From contig DATKML010000058.1 in the NCBI GenBank assembly GCA_035541875.1, positions 62,001-126,000 on the forward strand: a stretch of 64,000 nt of DNA. The letters run 5' to 3'. Made by a program: the position numbers and the translations under genes. Within the stretch, counting starts at the first letter, position 1. The number at the start of each line of letters is the position of its first letter. The stretch comes from JAJPHI01 sp035541875 (GTDB taxonomy: Bacteria; Desulfobacterota; Binatia; Binatales; Binataceae). This document shows positions 1 through 7,101 of the stretch, piece by piece. The notes under the pieces were generated by a model. That model was not told where the DNA came from and did no database searches. It was given only the letters and a program-made list of their open reading frames with translations.

Positions 1-1
1 T

Positions 2-745
2 TCGGGAGCGACCGGGATCATCTGGCTGCTCTTCTGGTGGAGGAAAGCGGCCGATAGTCCCGAAGATTGCGCTGACCTATCGCCCGACGAACTTGCGGTG
101 ATTAAGGCTGGAAGGCCGGATATGCCGCTGGCGGAATCGATTCCGTGGCGTCGTATCTTCACGGAGAAATCGGTCTGGGCAATCGTGATCGCCCATCTCT
201 GCAACAACTTCGGCTTCTACATTCTTTTGCTCTGGCTGCCGAGCTATCTCGACCATCAATTCCACGTGCCGATGAAACAGTTGGGGAAACTTTCGGTAAT
301 TCCCTACGTAGCAGCCTTCACGATGCAAAATTTCAGCGGATGGTTTGCTGACCGGCTTCATCACCGTGGGATGAGTCTTACGACGGTGCGTAAAATGATG
401 CAGGCGACGAGCTTTGCACTGGGTGGAAGTGCCTTGCTGCTCCTGCCCACGATTCACTCGGCTGGCGCGGCCGTGGCTCTTACGACGCTGTCGCTCGCTG
501 GAACGGGTATCGGCGCCGGCGGATTTATCGTGAACCACATTGATATTGCGCCGCGCTACGCAGGTATCCTGATGGGGCTATCGAACACCTTCGCGACCCT
601 TCCGGGAATTATCGGGGTGGCTGCCACCGGCTTCATCCTGGAAGCTACCGGATCTTTCTCTGCGGTGTTTTATCTCATTGCGATGGTTTACGCGGTCGGA
701 GCCCTCGCGTACGTCGCGATGGCGAGCGGGGAGCGTCAGATCTAG
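2..745 (+). CDS. MFS transporter, SLC17/ACS family (5' end outside window)
   Basis: This is the C-terminal part of a major facilitator superfamily permease; the frame is open from base 2, so the N-terminal half lies upstream of the window. About six hydrophobic segments are visible after a hydrophilic central loop (SPEDCADLSPDE). The stretch HIDIAPRYAGILMG followed by SNTFATLPGIIGV is characteristic of the anion:cation symporter (SLC17-like) branch, whose members import organic anions such as hexuronates, tartrate or phthalate with protons. The substrate cannot be read from this half. It ends at TAG 743-745, followed at once by a small AAAACG/CGTTTT hairpin. Family assignment is strong; substrate is unknown. 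Confidence 0.85.
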   Translation, partial: SGATGIIWLLFWWRKAADSPEDCADLSPDELAVIKAGRPDMPLAESIPWRRIFTEKSVWAIVIAHLCNNFGFYILLLWLPSYLDHQFHVPMKQLGKLSVIPYVAAFTMQNFSGWFADRLHHRGMSLTTVRKMMQATSFALGGSALLLLPTIHSAGAAVALTTLSLAGTGIGAGGFIVNHIDIAPRYAGILMGLSNTFATLPGIIGVAATGFILEATGSFSAVFYLIAMVYAVGALAYVAMASGERQI

Positions 746-761
746 AAAACGCTTCGTTTTT
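746..761 (+). terminator. Weak terminator-like hairpin after the MFS gene
   Basis: A perfect 6-bp stem (AAAACG 746-751, CGTTTT 755-760) with a CTT loop begins directly after the MFS stop codon and ends in a run of five T. The stem is AT-rich, so termination would be weak. Seen in sequence; function inferred. Confidence 0.35.
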
Positions 762-891
762 CACTGGATGAGCAGTCGTATAGCCGCTCGGCGATCGTCG
801 CGTTAAGATTTCGCCATCTGGCGTCTTGCTAATGCCGTAACCGGCTGCGCAAGCTAGGCGAAGAAGAAGGCGCCGAAAGGGGGAGCCCAGG

Positions 892-1917
892 ATGAGGCTG
901 TGCGTGGGAACGGCCAAGGGGATCGTGATTCTCGATCCCGATCGCGGTGCGACACCACTGATGGTCTCCGCCGATCCGCCCTCCGTTTGGTGCATGGCGC
1001 AGGATTGTGAGCGTCCGAACCTGATCTACGCCGGCTCGGTTCATAACGTGCAGGCCGGCAGCGCTCGCGGCAAAAGTTCGTTGGCGGTTTCCGATGACGG
1101 CGGCCGCATCTGGCGCGATATCACTCCCGGCAGCGCTCGCGACGAAGAGGTTTGGGCCGTCGCTGCTGCGCCCGACCAGCCCGATCAGGTGTTCATTGGC
1201 ACCTCGCATGCGCGCATCTTCCGTAGCGATGACGCAGGACACAGCTTTCGCGAGTGTGCAGCTTTTCAGAAGCTGCCCGGCCGCGATCGATGGACCTTTC
1301 CGCAGAGTCGCGTGCCTCACGTTCGCTCGCTAACCTTCGATCCACATAACCCGAATATCTTCTACGTCGGCGTGGAGGAGGGCGGGGTTTACTGCACGCG
1401 CGATCGCGGTAAAAGTTTCGAGCCGCTCAGCCAGAATATCCATGCCGATATCCATTGCGTTGCGGTCGATCCCGACGATCCAGGGCGGATCTACGCGACC
1501 ACGGGGCGCGGCCTCTACGTCTCGACAAAGAAAAGTCCGGCCTGGACAGCGATCAAAGGGCTCGAGCGCAACTATGCGATCCCGTTACTGCTGCGTCCCA
1601 ATGGCAATGGCGTCGTCTATACCGCGGGGTCGGCCGGTCCTCCGGCAACCTGGTCGCTCGACGATCGCGGTGCCGACGCCCTCATGTACCGCAGTGATGA
1701 GAGCGGTTCGACCTTCTACGTGATCGCCGCTAATGACGGGATGATTCATCCGATGCATGGGATGGTGATGCGGTTTATCGCTGATCCTGAGGACAACCAG
1801 GTCATTTATGGAGCGCTGAGCGACGGCGGTATCATCCGTATCGATGAGCACACCTACACCGTCTCAGTGGTAAGCGACAAGCTACCGCCTGCATACGACA
1901 TCGCAATCGTGACGTAG
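892..1917 (+). CDS. BNR/sialidase-like beta-propeller protein
   Basis: A 341-residue protein built of repeated beta-propeller blades. BNR/Asp-box-like motifs are visible near residues 67-74 (SDDGGRIW), 112-119 (SDDAGHSF), 169-176 (TRDRGKSF) and 267-275 (RSDESGSTF), each followed by a segment of the type DPxxPxxIYxG. This is the pattern of VPS10/sortilin-like and YCF48-like propellers, often annotated as exo-alpha-sialidase or glycosyl hydrolase. No sialidase catalytic set (Arg triad, Tyr/Glu) is recognisable, so an enzyme activity is not supported. There is no signal peptide, which suggests a cytoplasmic location. The ATG is preceded by a purine-rich GAAAGGGGGAG. The gene stands alone between the MFS gene and the channel gene. 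Confidence 0.75.
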   Translation: MRLCVGTAKGIVILDPDRGATPLMVSADPPSVWCMAQDCERPNLIYAGSVHNVQAGSARGKSSLAVSDDGGRIWRDITPGSARDEEVWAVAAAPDQPDQVFIGTSHARIFRSDDAGHSFRECAAFQKLPGRDRWTFPQSRVPHVRSLTFDPHNPNIFYVGVEEGGVYCTRDRGKSFEPLSQNIHADIHCVAVDPDDPGRIYATTGRGLYVSTKKSPAWTAIKGLERNYAIPLLLRPNGNGVVYTAGSAGPPATWSLDDRGADALMYRSDESGSTFYVIAANDGMIHPMHGMVMRFIADPEDNQVIYGALSDGGIIRIDEHTYTVSVVSDKLPPAYDIAIVT

Positions 1918-2036
1918 CCTGCACCGCCAAGATTGGAACCTCGCCGCATCGCCCGCAGACGCGGCCATTTTCCGATCCATAGGCAGGCCAATTGGTATTC
2001 GCTTCATGATGCGCACTGTGGAATGCTAAGGCCGCG

Positions 2037-3509
2037 ATGCACGAGAGTTGGGGCGAGATCTTCCTAGCTATCAGCCAGGGTGTCGTAGCTCTTGGCGCGG
2101 CACTGGCCGCCGTAGCGTTCCGTCGCGGCACTCGAGGCTTAACCCCGGTCGGTTTCATCATGCTCTCGATGGGCATGATGCTGGAGTTGATGGTCCCGCG
2201 TGAGGGTGGGGCTGATTGGGCGCTTTACATCCGCGCGGGCGGTATCGCGCTGATGCTGTGCGGGCTCATTCGCCTGGTGGTCGAAAGCATCGAGGCGCTA
2301 ATCCGACGCCATCGCGTGCATATCTCGACCGTCGCGACGGAGTTCTCGCTGACCTTGATGTACGGGGGAACTCTGCTCTTCGTCGCGAGCAAGATCCTTC
2401 ATTTCGACATCCGGCAGTTGCTGGCACTCCCGGTGTTATTCGCCCTGGGTAAGGGATTCCTCGAACATCGCGATATGCTGGCAGGCTTTCTGATCCAGAC
2501 GCATCGGCCGTTTATGCCGGGAGACTGGGTGCGCTTCGGCGATCACGTTGGGCAAGTGCTTGAGACTGGATGGAGAACGACGCGAATCCGTACGCGTAGG
2601 CGCGAAAGTGTGACTGTGCCCTTCGATATGATCACGCACAGCGTCCTTACCAATTACTCCGCGTCCGGAAGAGTCGCCGATGAGATCTTTGTCGGCTTCG
2701 GCTATGACGATGCGCCGGGGAAAATCGAAGAACTCGTCACCTCGATTCTCGCGGACATGCCAGAGGTCCTGAATGATCCGCGCCCCGAAATCGGCCCATG
2801 GGAATTTAACGACTGGGCGATCCGTTACCGCATCAGATACTGGATCGCCGATTACGCTCATCAGGAGAATATCCGCGCCAAGCTGAATCGCAGCCTCTGG
2901 TACGTGATGCATCGTAACTCGGTCAGCTTTCCCTATCCGATGATCCAAATGCGTGAGGTTCAGAATGGCATGGCCAACGGTGCCATTGCCGGCGAGCACC
3001 GCATCCTCAACGATTTACGACGCGTCGATCTTTTCCGTGATCTGAGCGACGAGGATCTGCGGATCGTCTTGCCCTCAATCCAGTTGATGGAATTTGCGCG
3101 CGACGAATTGCTGATCCATCAGGGCGAGATCGGTGATTGCTTCTTTATTCTCCGCCACGGCGTCGTGGATATCCTGCGCGAAAGTGGCAATGGTGCTCCG
3201 CCCCTGGTTGTCAGTGCGATTGAGAGTACGGCGTCACGCAACTTCTTCGGAGAGATTGCCCTGCTGACCGGCGAACCACGTAACAGCACCGTGCGTGCGC
3301 GAACCGACGTAGAGGTGCTGCGGATCGATCGCGACGGCTTCGGCCATCTGTTTCGGGCGCGTCCCGAAATCGCGACCCGCATCGCCAAGATTGCCGCGCG
3401 TCGTATCGAAGCTACGGTCGCACATACCGAAGCCGCGGTCGCCACCGCAGCAACGACAGCCCAGGCCAATAACATGCTGCAGACGATGCGCCGAATCTTC
3501 GATTTCTAA
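2037..3509 (+). CDS. MscS-type mechanosensitive channel with C-terminal cyclic-nucleotide-binding domain
   Basis: A 490-residue inner-membrane channel. Hydrophobic helices lie near residues 8-28, 38-53, 65-82, 103-120 and 125-150. The last leads into the MscS beta domain at about 158-215 (RPFMPGDWVRFGDHVG, then VPFDMITHSVLTNYS). A cyclic-nucleotide-binding domain follows at about 340-460, with the phosphate-binding-cassette signature FGEIALLTGEPRNSTVRA, including the Gly-Glu and the Arg expected to hold the cyclic phosphate. This architecture matches the bacterial cyclic-nucleotide-gated MscS-like (bCNG) family, in which ligand rather than tension may gate the pore. The gene is monocistronic. 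The ATG at 2037 lacks a strong Shine-Dalgarno, so the start is the least certain part. Confidence 0.88.
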   Translation: MHESWGEIFLAISQGVVALGAALAAVAFRRGTRGLTPVGFIMLSMGMMLELMVPREGGADWALYIRAGGIALMLCGLIRLVVESIEALIRRHRVHISTVATEFSLTLMYGGTLLFVASKILHFDIRQLLALPVLFALGKGFLEHRDMLAGFLIQTHRPFMPGDWVRFGDHVGQVLETGWRTTRIRTRRRESVTVPFDMITHSVLTNYSASGRVADEIFVGFGYDDAPGKIEELVTSILADMPEVLNDPRPEIGPWEFNDWAIRYRIRYWIADYAHQENIRAKLNRSLWYVMHRNSVSFPYPMIQMREVQNGMANGAIAGEHRILNDLRRVDLFRDLSDEDLRIVLPSIQLMEFARDELLIHQGEIGDCFFILRHGVVDILRESGNGAPPLVVSAIESTASRNFFGEIALLTGEPRNSTVRARTDVEVLRIDRDGFGHLFRARPEIATRIAKIAARRIEATVAHTEAAVATAATTAQANNMLQTMRRIFDF

Positions 3510-3532
3510 CGCTAAGGGCTTGTGGATTTGTG

Positions 3533-3552
3533 CGGCAAAAAAAGATTTGCCG
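3533..3552. terminator. Hairpin after the MscS-CNB gene
   Basis: A perfect 7-bp stem, CGGCAAA (3533-3539) and TTTGCCG (3546-3552), with a six-base A-rich loop, lies 24 bases after the channel gene. There is no T-run after it on either strand, so it may be a processing or attenuation stem rather than a classical terminator. Confidence 0.35.
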
Positions 3553-3676
3553 AAAACGCTTCAACGCTGCTAGACCATAGCCAGAGCTCCAGCTTCAAAC
3601 ACACACGAAACGATTGTGCCGATTGATCTGCACGCAGGGATCTATCGCGCAGCGGGGACACAGAGGAGACCTGCTC

Positions 3677-5356
3677 ATGTCGTACGATCTTTTGATCAAA
3701 AACGGGACGGTGGTGGATGGCACCGGCGCGCCTTCACGCCGCGCCGATGTCGCGATCGCGGGCGGCAAAGTTGCTGCTATCGGCAAAGTAACGGAAGGAG
3801 CGAAGAAGACGATCGATGCGAGTGACCTCATTGTCGCTCCCGGCTTCGTCGATCCACATACCCATTACGATGCCCAAATCTGCTGGGATCCCTATCTGAC
3901 TTCGTCCTCATGGCATGGCGTTACCACCGTGATGATGGGGAATTGCGGCGTCGGTATCGCACCTTGCAAACCCGCAGTGCGTGAGATCGCGGCATGGGAC
4001 CTGGTGAACGTCGAAGCAATTCCGTTCGAAGTGCTGGGCAAGGGTATCAAGTGGGAGTGGGAGACCTTCCCGCAATATCTCGACGCGGCCTCGAAGCGCG
4101 GCACCGGAGTGAATCTCGGCTTTCTCGCACCGCTTACCCCCTTTCGCCATTACGTGATGGGCGAGGAGTCGATGGAGCGGGCCGCGACGACCGAAGAGAC
4201 CGCGCAAATCAAGGCTCTACTCAAAGAGGCGGTTAGCTCGGGCGCGTTCGGCTTCACCACGACGACTGCCCCGCAGCATATCGGCTACAAGGGACGCCCG
4301 CTGGCCTGTCGCAACGCCAGCCGCGATGAGTACAAGGCTTACGCCAACGCACTGAAGGAAATGGGGCGCGGCGCGATCGAGATGGTGTTGACCAAGGCCG
4401 TATCCGTCGTCAGTGACGAAGAGGCCGAGTTCCTCGATTTCATGCTCACCGAGAGCGGCCGGCCTGTAACATGGCTCGCTCTGCTGAATCGGGACGATAT
4501 TCCCGAGGCCTGTCAGGAGAGCCTGCGCAAAGTCGAGCCTCTGATTCGGCGCGGCGGTATTCCGCAGGTTACCTGCCGACCGCTAATCGTCGAAATCAAC
4601 ATGCGCAACCCTTTCATTTTCGCGAACATTACGAGCTGGCAGCCGGTCTTTAATCAGACGGCCGAGGAACAGAAGAAGATCTATGCTGACAACGGCTTCC
4701 GTGATGCGTTCCGGGAGTCGCTCAAGCGTCCCGCGATCTTCAACGGCAAGTGGGAGCGCCTCACGATCAAGCAGGTTGCGAAACCCGAACTGCAGCGGCT
4801 CGTCGGCAAGACAGTTGCCCAGGTCGCTCATGAGCGTGGATGCGACGGTATTGATACGTTCCTCGATCTTGCGGTCGAAGACGACGTTAATGTCGAGTTC
4901 TCGATGGAGCTGTTCAACGCCAACGAGGCTCGGATTCCCGAACTGCTGACCGATACCCGTACGATGATCGGCCTCAGCGACGGTGGCGCGCATGTCGATA
5001 TGCTCTGTGACGCGGGCTACTGCACCTACCTTATCGGCACCTGGGTGCGCGATCGCCAGGCTCTGACGCTCGAGCATGCGATCAAGCGGATTACGTCCGA
5101 ACCGGCAGATCTGTTCGGCATCAAGGATCGCGGCCGGCTGATGCCCGGGATGGCTGCTGACGTCGCGATCTTCGATTTCAACACTATCGGGTCGAACAAG
5201 CGGGGCGAGATGCGCAATGATCTACCCGGCGGCGGTCGACGTCTGGTGATGCCGGCGCGTGGTGTCGAGCATGTAGTTGTGAACGGCCAGATGCTCTACG
5301 AGCACGGCCGTGTCAGCGAGACACTGCCCGGTCAGGTGTTGCGATCCGGTAACTAA
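3677..5356 (+). CDS. N-acyl-D-amino-acid deacylase / amidohydrolase family 3 protein
   Basis: A 559-residue metal-dependent hydrolase of the D-aminoacylase/dihydroorotase superfamily. The N-terminal beta-sandwich strand (LIKNGTVVDGTGAP) is followed by the metal-binding DPHTH motif (His61 and His63) and MGNCGVGIAPC, with the cysteine (Cys90) that bridges metal in D-aminoacylases. The late DGGAH motif supplies the catalytic aspartate. The C-terminal GMAADVAIFD strand completes the composite domain. The likely role is hydrolysis of an N-acyl-D-amino acid or a related cyclic amide in the cytoplasm; the exact substrate is not readable. The reading frame is open further upstream (to 3614), but ATG 3677 follows GAGGAGAC at good spacing and starts with the conserved strand, so it is preferred. 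Confidence 0.85.
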   Translation: MSYDLLIKNGTVVDGTGAPSRRADVAIAGGKVAAIGKVTEGAKKTIDASDLIVAPGFVDPHTHYDAQICWDPYLTSSSWHGVTTVMMGNCGVGIAPCKPAVREIAAWDLVNVEAIPFEVLGKGIKWEWETFPQYLDAASKRGTGVNLGFLAPLTPFRHYVMGEESMERAATTEETAQIKALLKEAVSSGAFGFTTTTAPQHIGYKGRPLACRNASRDEYKAYANALKEMGRGAIEMVLTKAVSVVSDEEAEFLDFMLTESGRPVTWLALLNRDDIPEACQESLRKVEPLIRRGGIPQVTCRPLIVEINMRNPFIFANITSWQPVFNQTAEEQKKIYADNGFRDAFRESLKRPAIFNGKWERLTIKQVAKPELQRLVGKTVAQVAHERGCDGIDTFLDLAVEDDVNVEFSMELFNANEARIPELLTDTRTMIGLSDGGAHVDMLCDAGYCTYLIGTWVRDRQALTLEHAIKRITSEPADLFGIKDRGRLMPGMAADVAIFDFNTIGSNKRGEMRNDLPGGGRRLVMPARGVEHVVVNGQMLYEHGRVSETLPGQVLRSGN

Positions 5357-5460
5357 AGAGCGACATTAGGAGAGGCAAAGCGAGTCAGGATGATCGCAGA
5401 TTAGAGTTAATAAACGTCATCAAAGATGAACATTGATGGCCGAAGATAGAAGAAATTGAA

Positions 5461-5489
5461 TTGCCACATCCGGGGCCTGAACGCATAAT
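5461..5489 (+). promoter_or_regulatory. Near-consensus sigma-70 promoter for the region-4-like gene
   Basis: TTGCCA (5461-5466, 5 of 6 to the -35 consensus) is separated by exactly 17 bases from CATAAT (5484-5489, 5 of 6 to the -10 consensus). The elements lie 40-70 bases upstream of the ATG at 5529, a normal leader length. Seen in sequence; activity is inferred. Confidence 0.65.
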
Positions 5490-5528
5490 GACGTTAGCGC
5501 GAATGATCGCAAACGGAAGGTAGTTCGC

Positions 5529-5822
5529 ATGACTGTAAACGGACGGCGCTCCCTCACTCTGGTTAACGGCAACGACGGTAAAACGGAATCGTCGAGCTTG
5601 GGTCAGCGCACCCGCCAGGCTCTTTCTGTACTAACTCCTCGGGAGGAGATGGTGCTGCGCTGCGGCTTTGGTATCGGTGTCGAGGGAACCAACAATTTGA
5701 ACGAAGTCGGGAAGAAGTTCTCGATGACCCCTGCGCAGGTTAAGCAACTCCAGGCCAAGGCATTTCAGAAGCTGCGCCAAAATGTGCGTGCGCCGTGGCC
5801 GAAAGGTTCCGGCTCCCTCTAA
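5529..5822 (+). CDS. Stand-alone sigma-70 region 4-like helix-turn-helix protein
   Basis: A 97-residue protein consisting of a polar 30-residue leader and one sigma-70 region 4 (about 35-83). LTPREEMVLRCGFGIG matches the first helices of RpoD region 4, NLNEVGKKFSMT the scaffold helix, and PAQVKQLQAKAFQKLR the recognition helix. Regions 1-3 are absent, so it cannot open promoters alone. The residues corresponding to E. coli sigma-70 R584, E585, R586 and R588 are Pro69, Ala70, Gln71 and Lys73; only the Gln589 equivalent is kept. It may therefore bind the RNA polymerase beta-flap without normal -35 recognition, or read another sequence. The gene has its own promoter, a GGAAGG ribosome site about 8 bases before the ATG, and a 13-bp UUCG hairpin after it. 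No partner gene is adjacent. Confidence 0.75.
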   Translation: MTVNGRRSLTLVNGNDGKTESSSLGQRTRQALSVLTPREEMVLRCGFGIGVEGTNNLNEVGKKFSMTPAQVKQLQAKAFQKLRQNVRAPWPKGSGSL

Positions 5823-5832
5823 GTCTCTTAAT

Positions 5833-7092
5833 TCAAACAAACTGGTCCAATACGGCCGCGATTCGTCGCGGCCGTATTGCACATAGCGCCCCACATCCTA
5901 CGATACCGGCCGCGATCAGGACGGTCGCGCGTACCCCAAGCAGCGCGATCGCGGCACTGGCCGGGAAGTCCCCAAGTGGACGGGCACCCATCAGCAGCAG
6001 CGTATTGAGACTCATTACGCGGCCGCGCATCGCTGGTGGCACTCGCATCTGCATCAACGTGATCGTCGTCGTGCTCAGCAGGTTTTGCGCGGTTCCCGCG
6101 ATTGCGAGCGTCGCCATCGCGATCCCCAATCCGTGGCTTAGGCCGAAGGCCGCAAGCGCTGAGGCCCAGAGCACGTATCCGATCCAGATTAGATAGCTTT
6201 TCGAAGTTCGATTCCCGATTGAAGCTGCGATTAGCGAACCCGCGATTGTGCCGAGACCTAGTGCCGAAAAGAGCATTCCTAAACCAGTCGGCCCTATCTG
6301 CAACGCTCGATCGGCGAAAATGGGAAGCATCAGGGCCGGGGAGGGTCCGAAGAAAAGCAGAAGACCGTAGGCGATCAGAATCGCTGGCAGTACCGCATCA
6401 GCGCGGACCGATCGCAGCGACTCCATCACGGAGACTAGCAGCGAACCACGACGTACTTCATTCTTGCCGGGGGCTTCGGGCCGCAGCTGCGCTAGCGCGA
6501 CCAAGACGGCGATGAAGCTCGCCCCATTGAGAAAAAAATCGCTCGCGATTCCCCAGAAATTAATCGTGAGACCCGCGATCGCCGGCCCGAGCATCGCCGC
6601 CCCATTGAAGACTGCCGCCTGTAGCGACAACGCATTCATCAGGTCTTCGGGCGGAACCAGACTGGGCAGCAGAACGAAGCGCGCAGGCTGATCGACACTT
6701 AGGATCGTAGAACTGGCGAATGCGATCGCCAGCACCAACCAGAACTTTATTCCTCCCGCAGCCGTGGCAAACCCGAGCAGAAGCGCGAGGAACATGAGAA
6801 GGCTTTGCGTGACTATCAGCAGACGGCGCTTGTCGAAACGGTCGGCGATTCCACCGGCAATCGGCGCGCTCAGAAAAAAAGCCGCCGCTTGGGTCAGCGA
6901 TAGCACGCCCAACGCGACCGCCGAGCCGTTAGTAATTTTAAGAACCAGCAGACTCAATGCGACGATCTGCATCCAGGTGCCGACGGCTGAAACCGTCAGG
7001 CTGAGCCATAAAATACGGAAATTCCGATGGCGCAGGGCGCGAAAGGTCTGCAAGCCTTGCGCAGAAGAAGTGTCTGAGGGCTGTGCTGCCAT
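5833..7092 (-). CDS. MFS exporter (MFS_3/EntS-like) at the end of the pqq operon
   Basis: A 419-residue, twelve-helix major facilitator protein. It starts FRALRHRNFRILWLSLTVSAVG, typical of the MFS_3 (EntS/enterobactin exporter and macrolide efflux) branch, and has the loop 2-3 motif GGIADRFDKRRLL. The ATG lies 9 bases after the M16 peptidase stop, so it is very probably the last gene of the pqqABCDE-M16 transcript. Family members usually export small hydrophilic or amphipathic molecules. Export of PQQ or an intermediate is a reasonable inference from position but is not shown by the sequence. The last codons overlap a 13-bp hairpin shared with the convergent gene. Confidence 0.85.
   Translation of the reverse strand: MAAQPSDTSSAQGLQTFRALRHRNFRILWLSLTVSAVGTWMQIVALSLLVLKITNGSAVALGVLSLTQAAAFFLSAPIAGGIADRFDKRRLLIVTQSLLMFLALLLGFATAAGGIKFWLVLAIAFASSTILSVDQPARFVLLPSLVPPEDLMNALSLQAAVFNGAAMLGPAIAGLTINFWGIASDFFLNGASFIAVLVALAQLRPEAPGKNEVRRGSLLVSVMESLRSVRADAVLPAILIAYGLLLFFGPSPALMLPIFADRALQIGPTGLGMLFSALGLGTIAGSLIAASIGNRTSKSYLIWIGYVLWASALAAFGLSHGLGIAMATLAIAGTAQNLLSTTTITLMQMRVPPAMRGRVMSLNTLLLMGARPLGDFPASAAIALLGVRATVLIAAGIVGCGALCAIRPRRIAAVLDQFV
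5849..5878. terminator. Bidirectional terminator: 13-bp perfect stem with UUCG loop
   Basis: AATACGGCCGCGA (5849-5861) and TCGCGGCCGTATT (5866-5878) form a perfect stem closed by a TTCG tetraloop. It sits between convergent genes and lies inside the last codons of the MFS gene, about 27 bases after the sigma-like gene's stop. Reading on the minus strand a TTTGTTTG stretch follows; on the plus strand there is no T-run. It most likely ends transcription from both sides. Confidence 0.7.
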
Positions 7093-7101
7093 ATCGATCT
7101 A

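Noticed and set aside
892..1917. Calling the BNR propeller a sialidase
   Set aside because: Asp-box motifs are structural; the catalytic Arg triad and Tyr/Glu pair are not recognisable.
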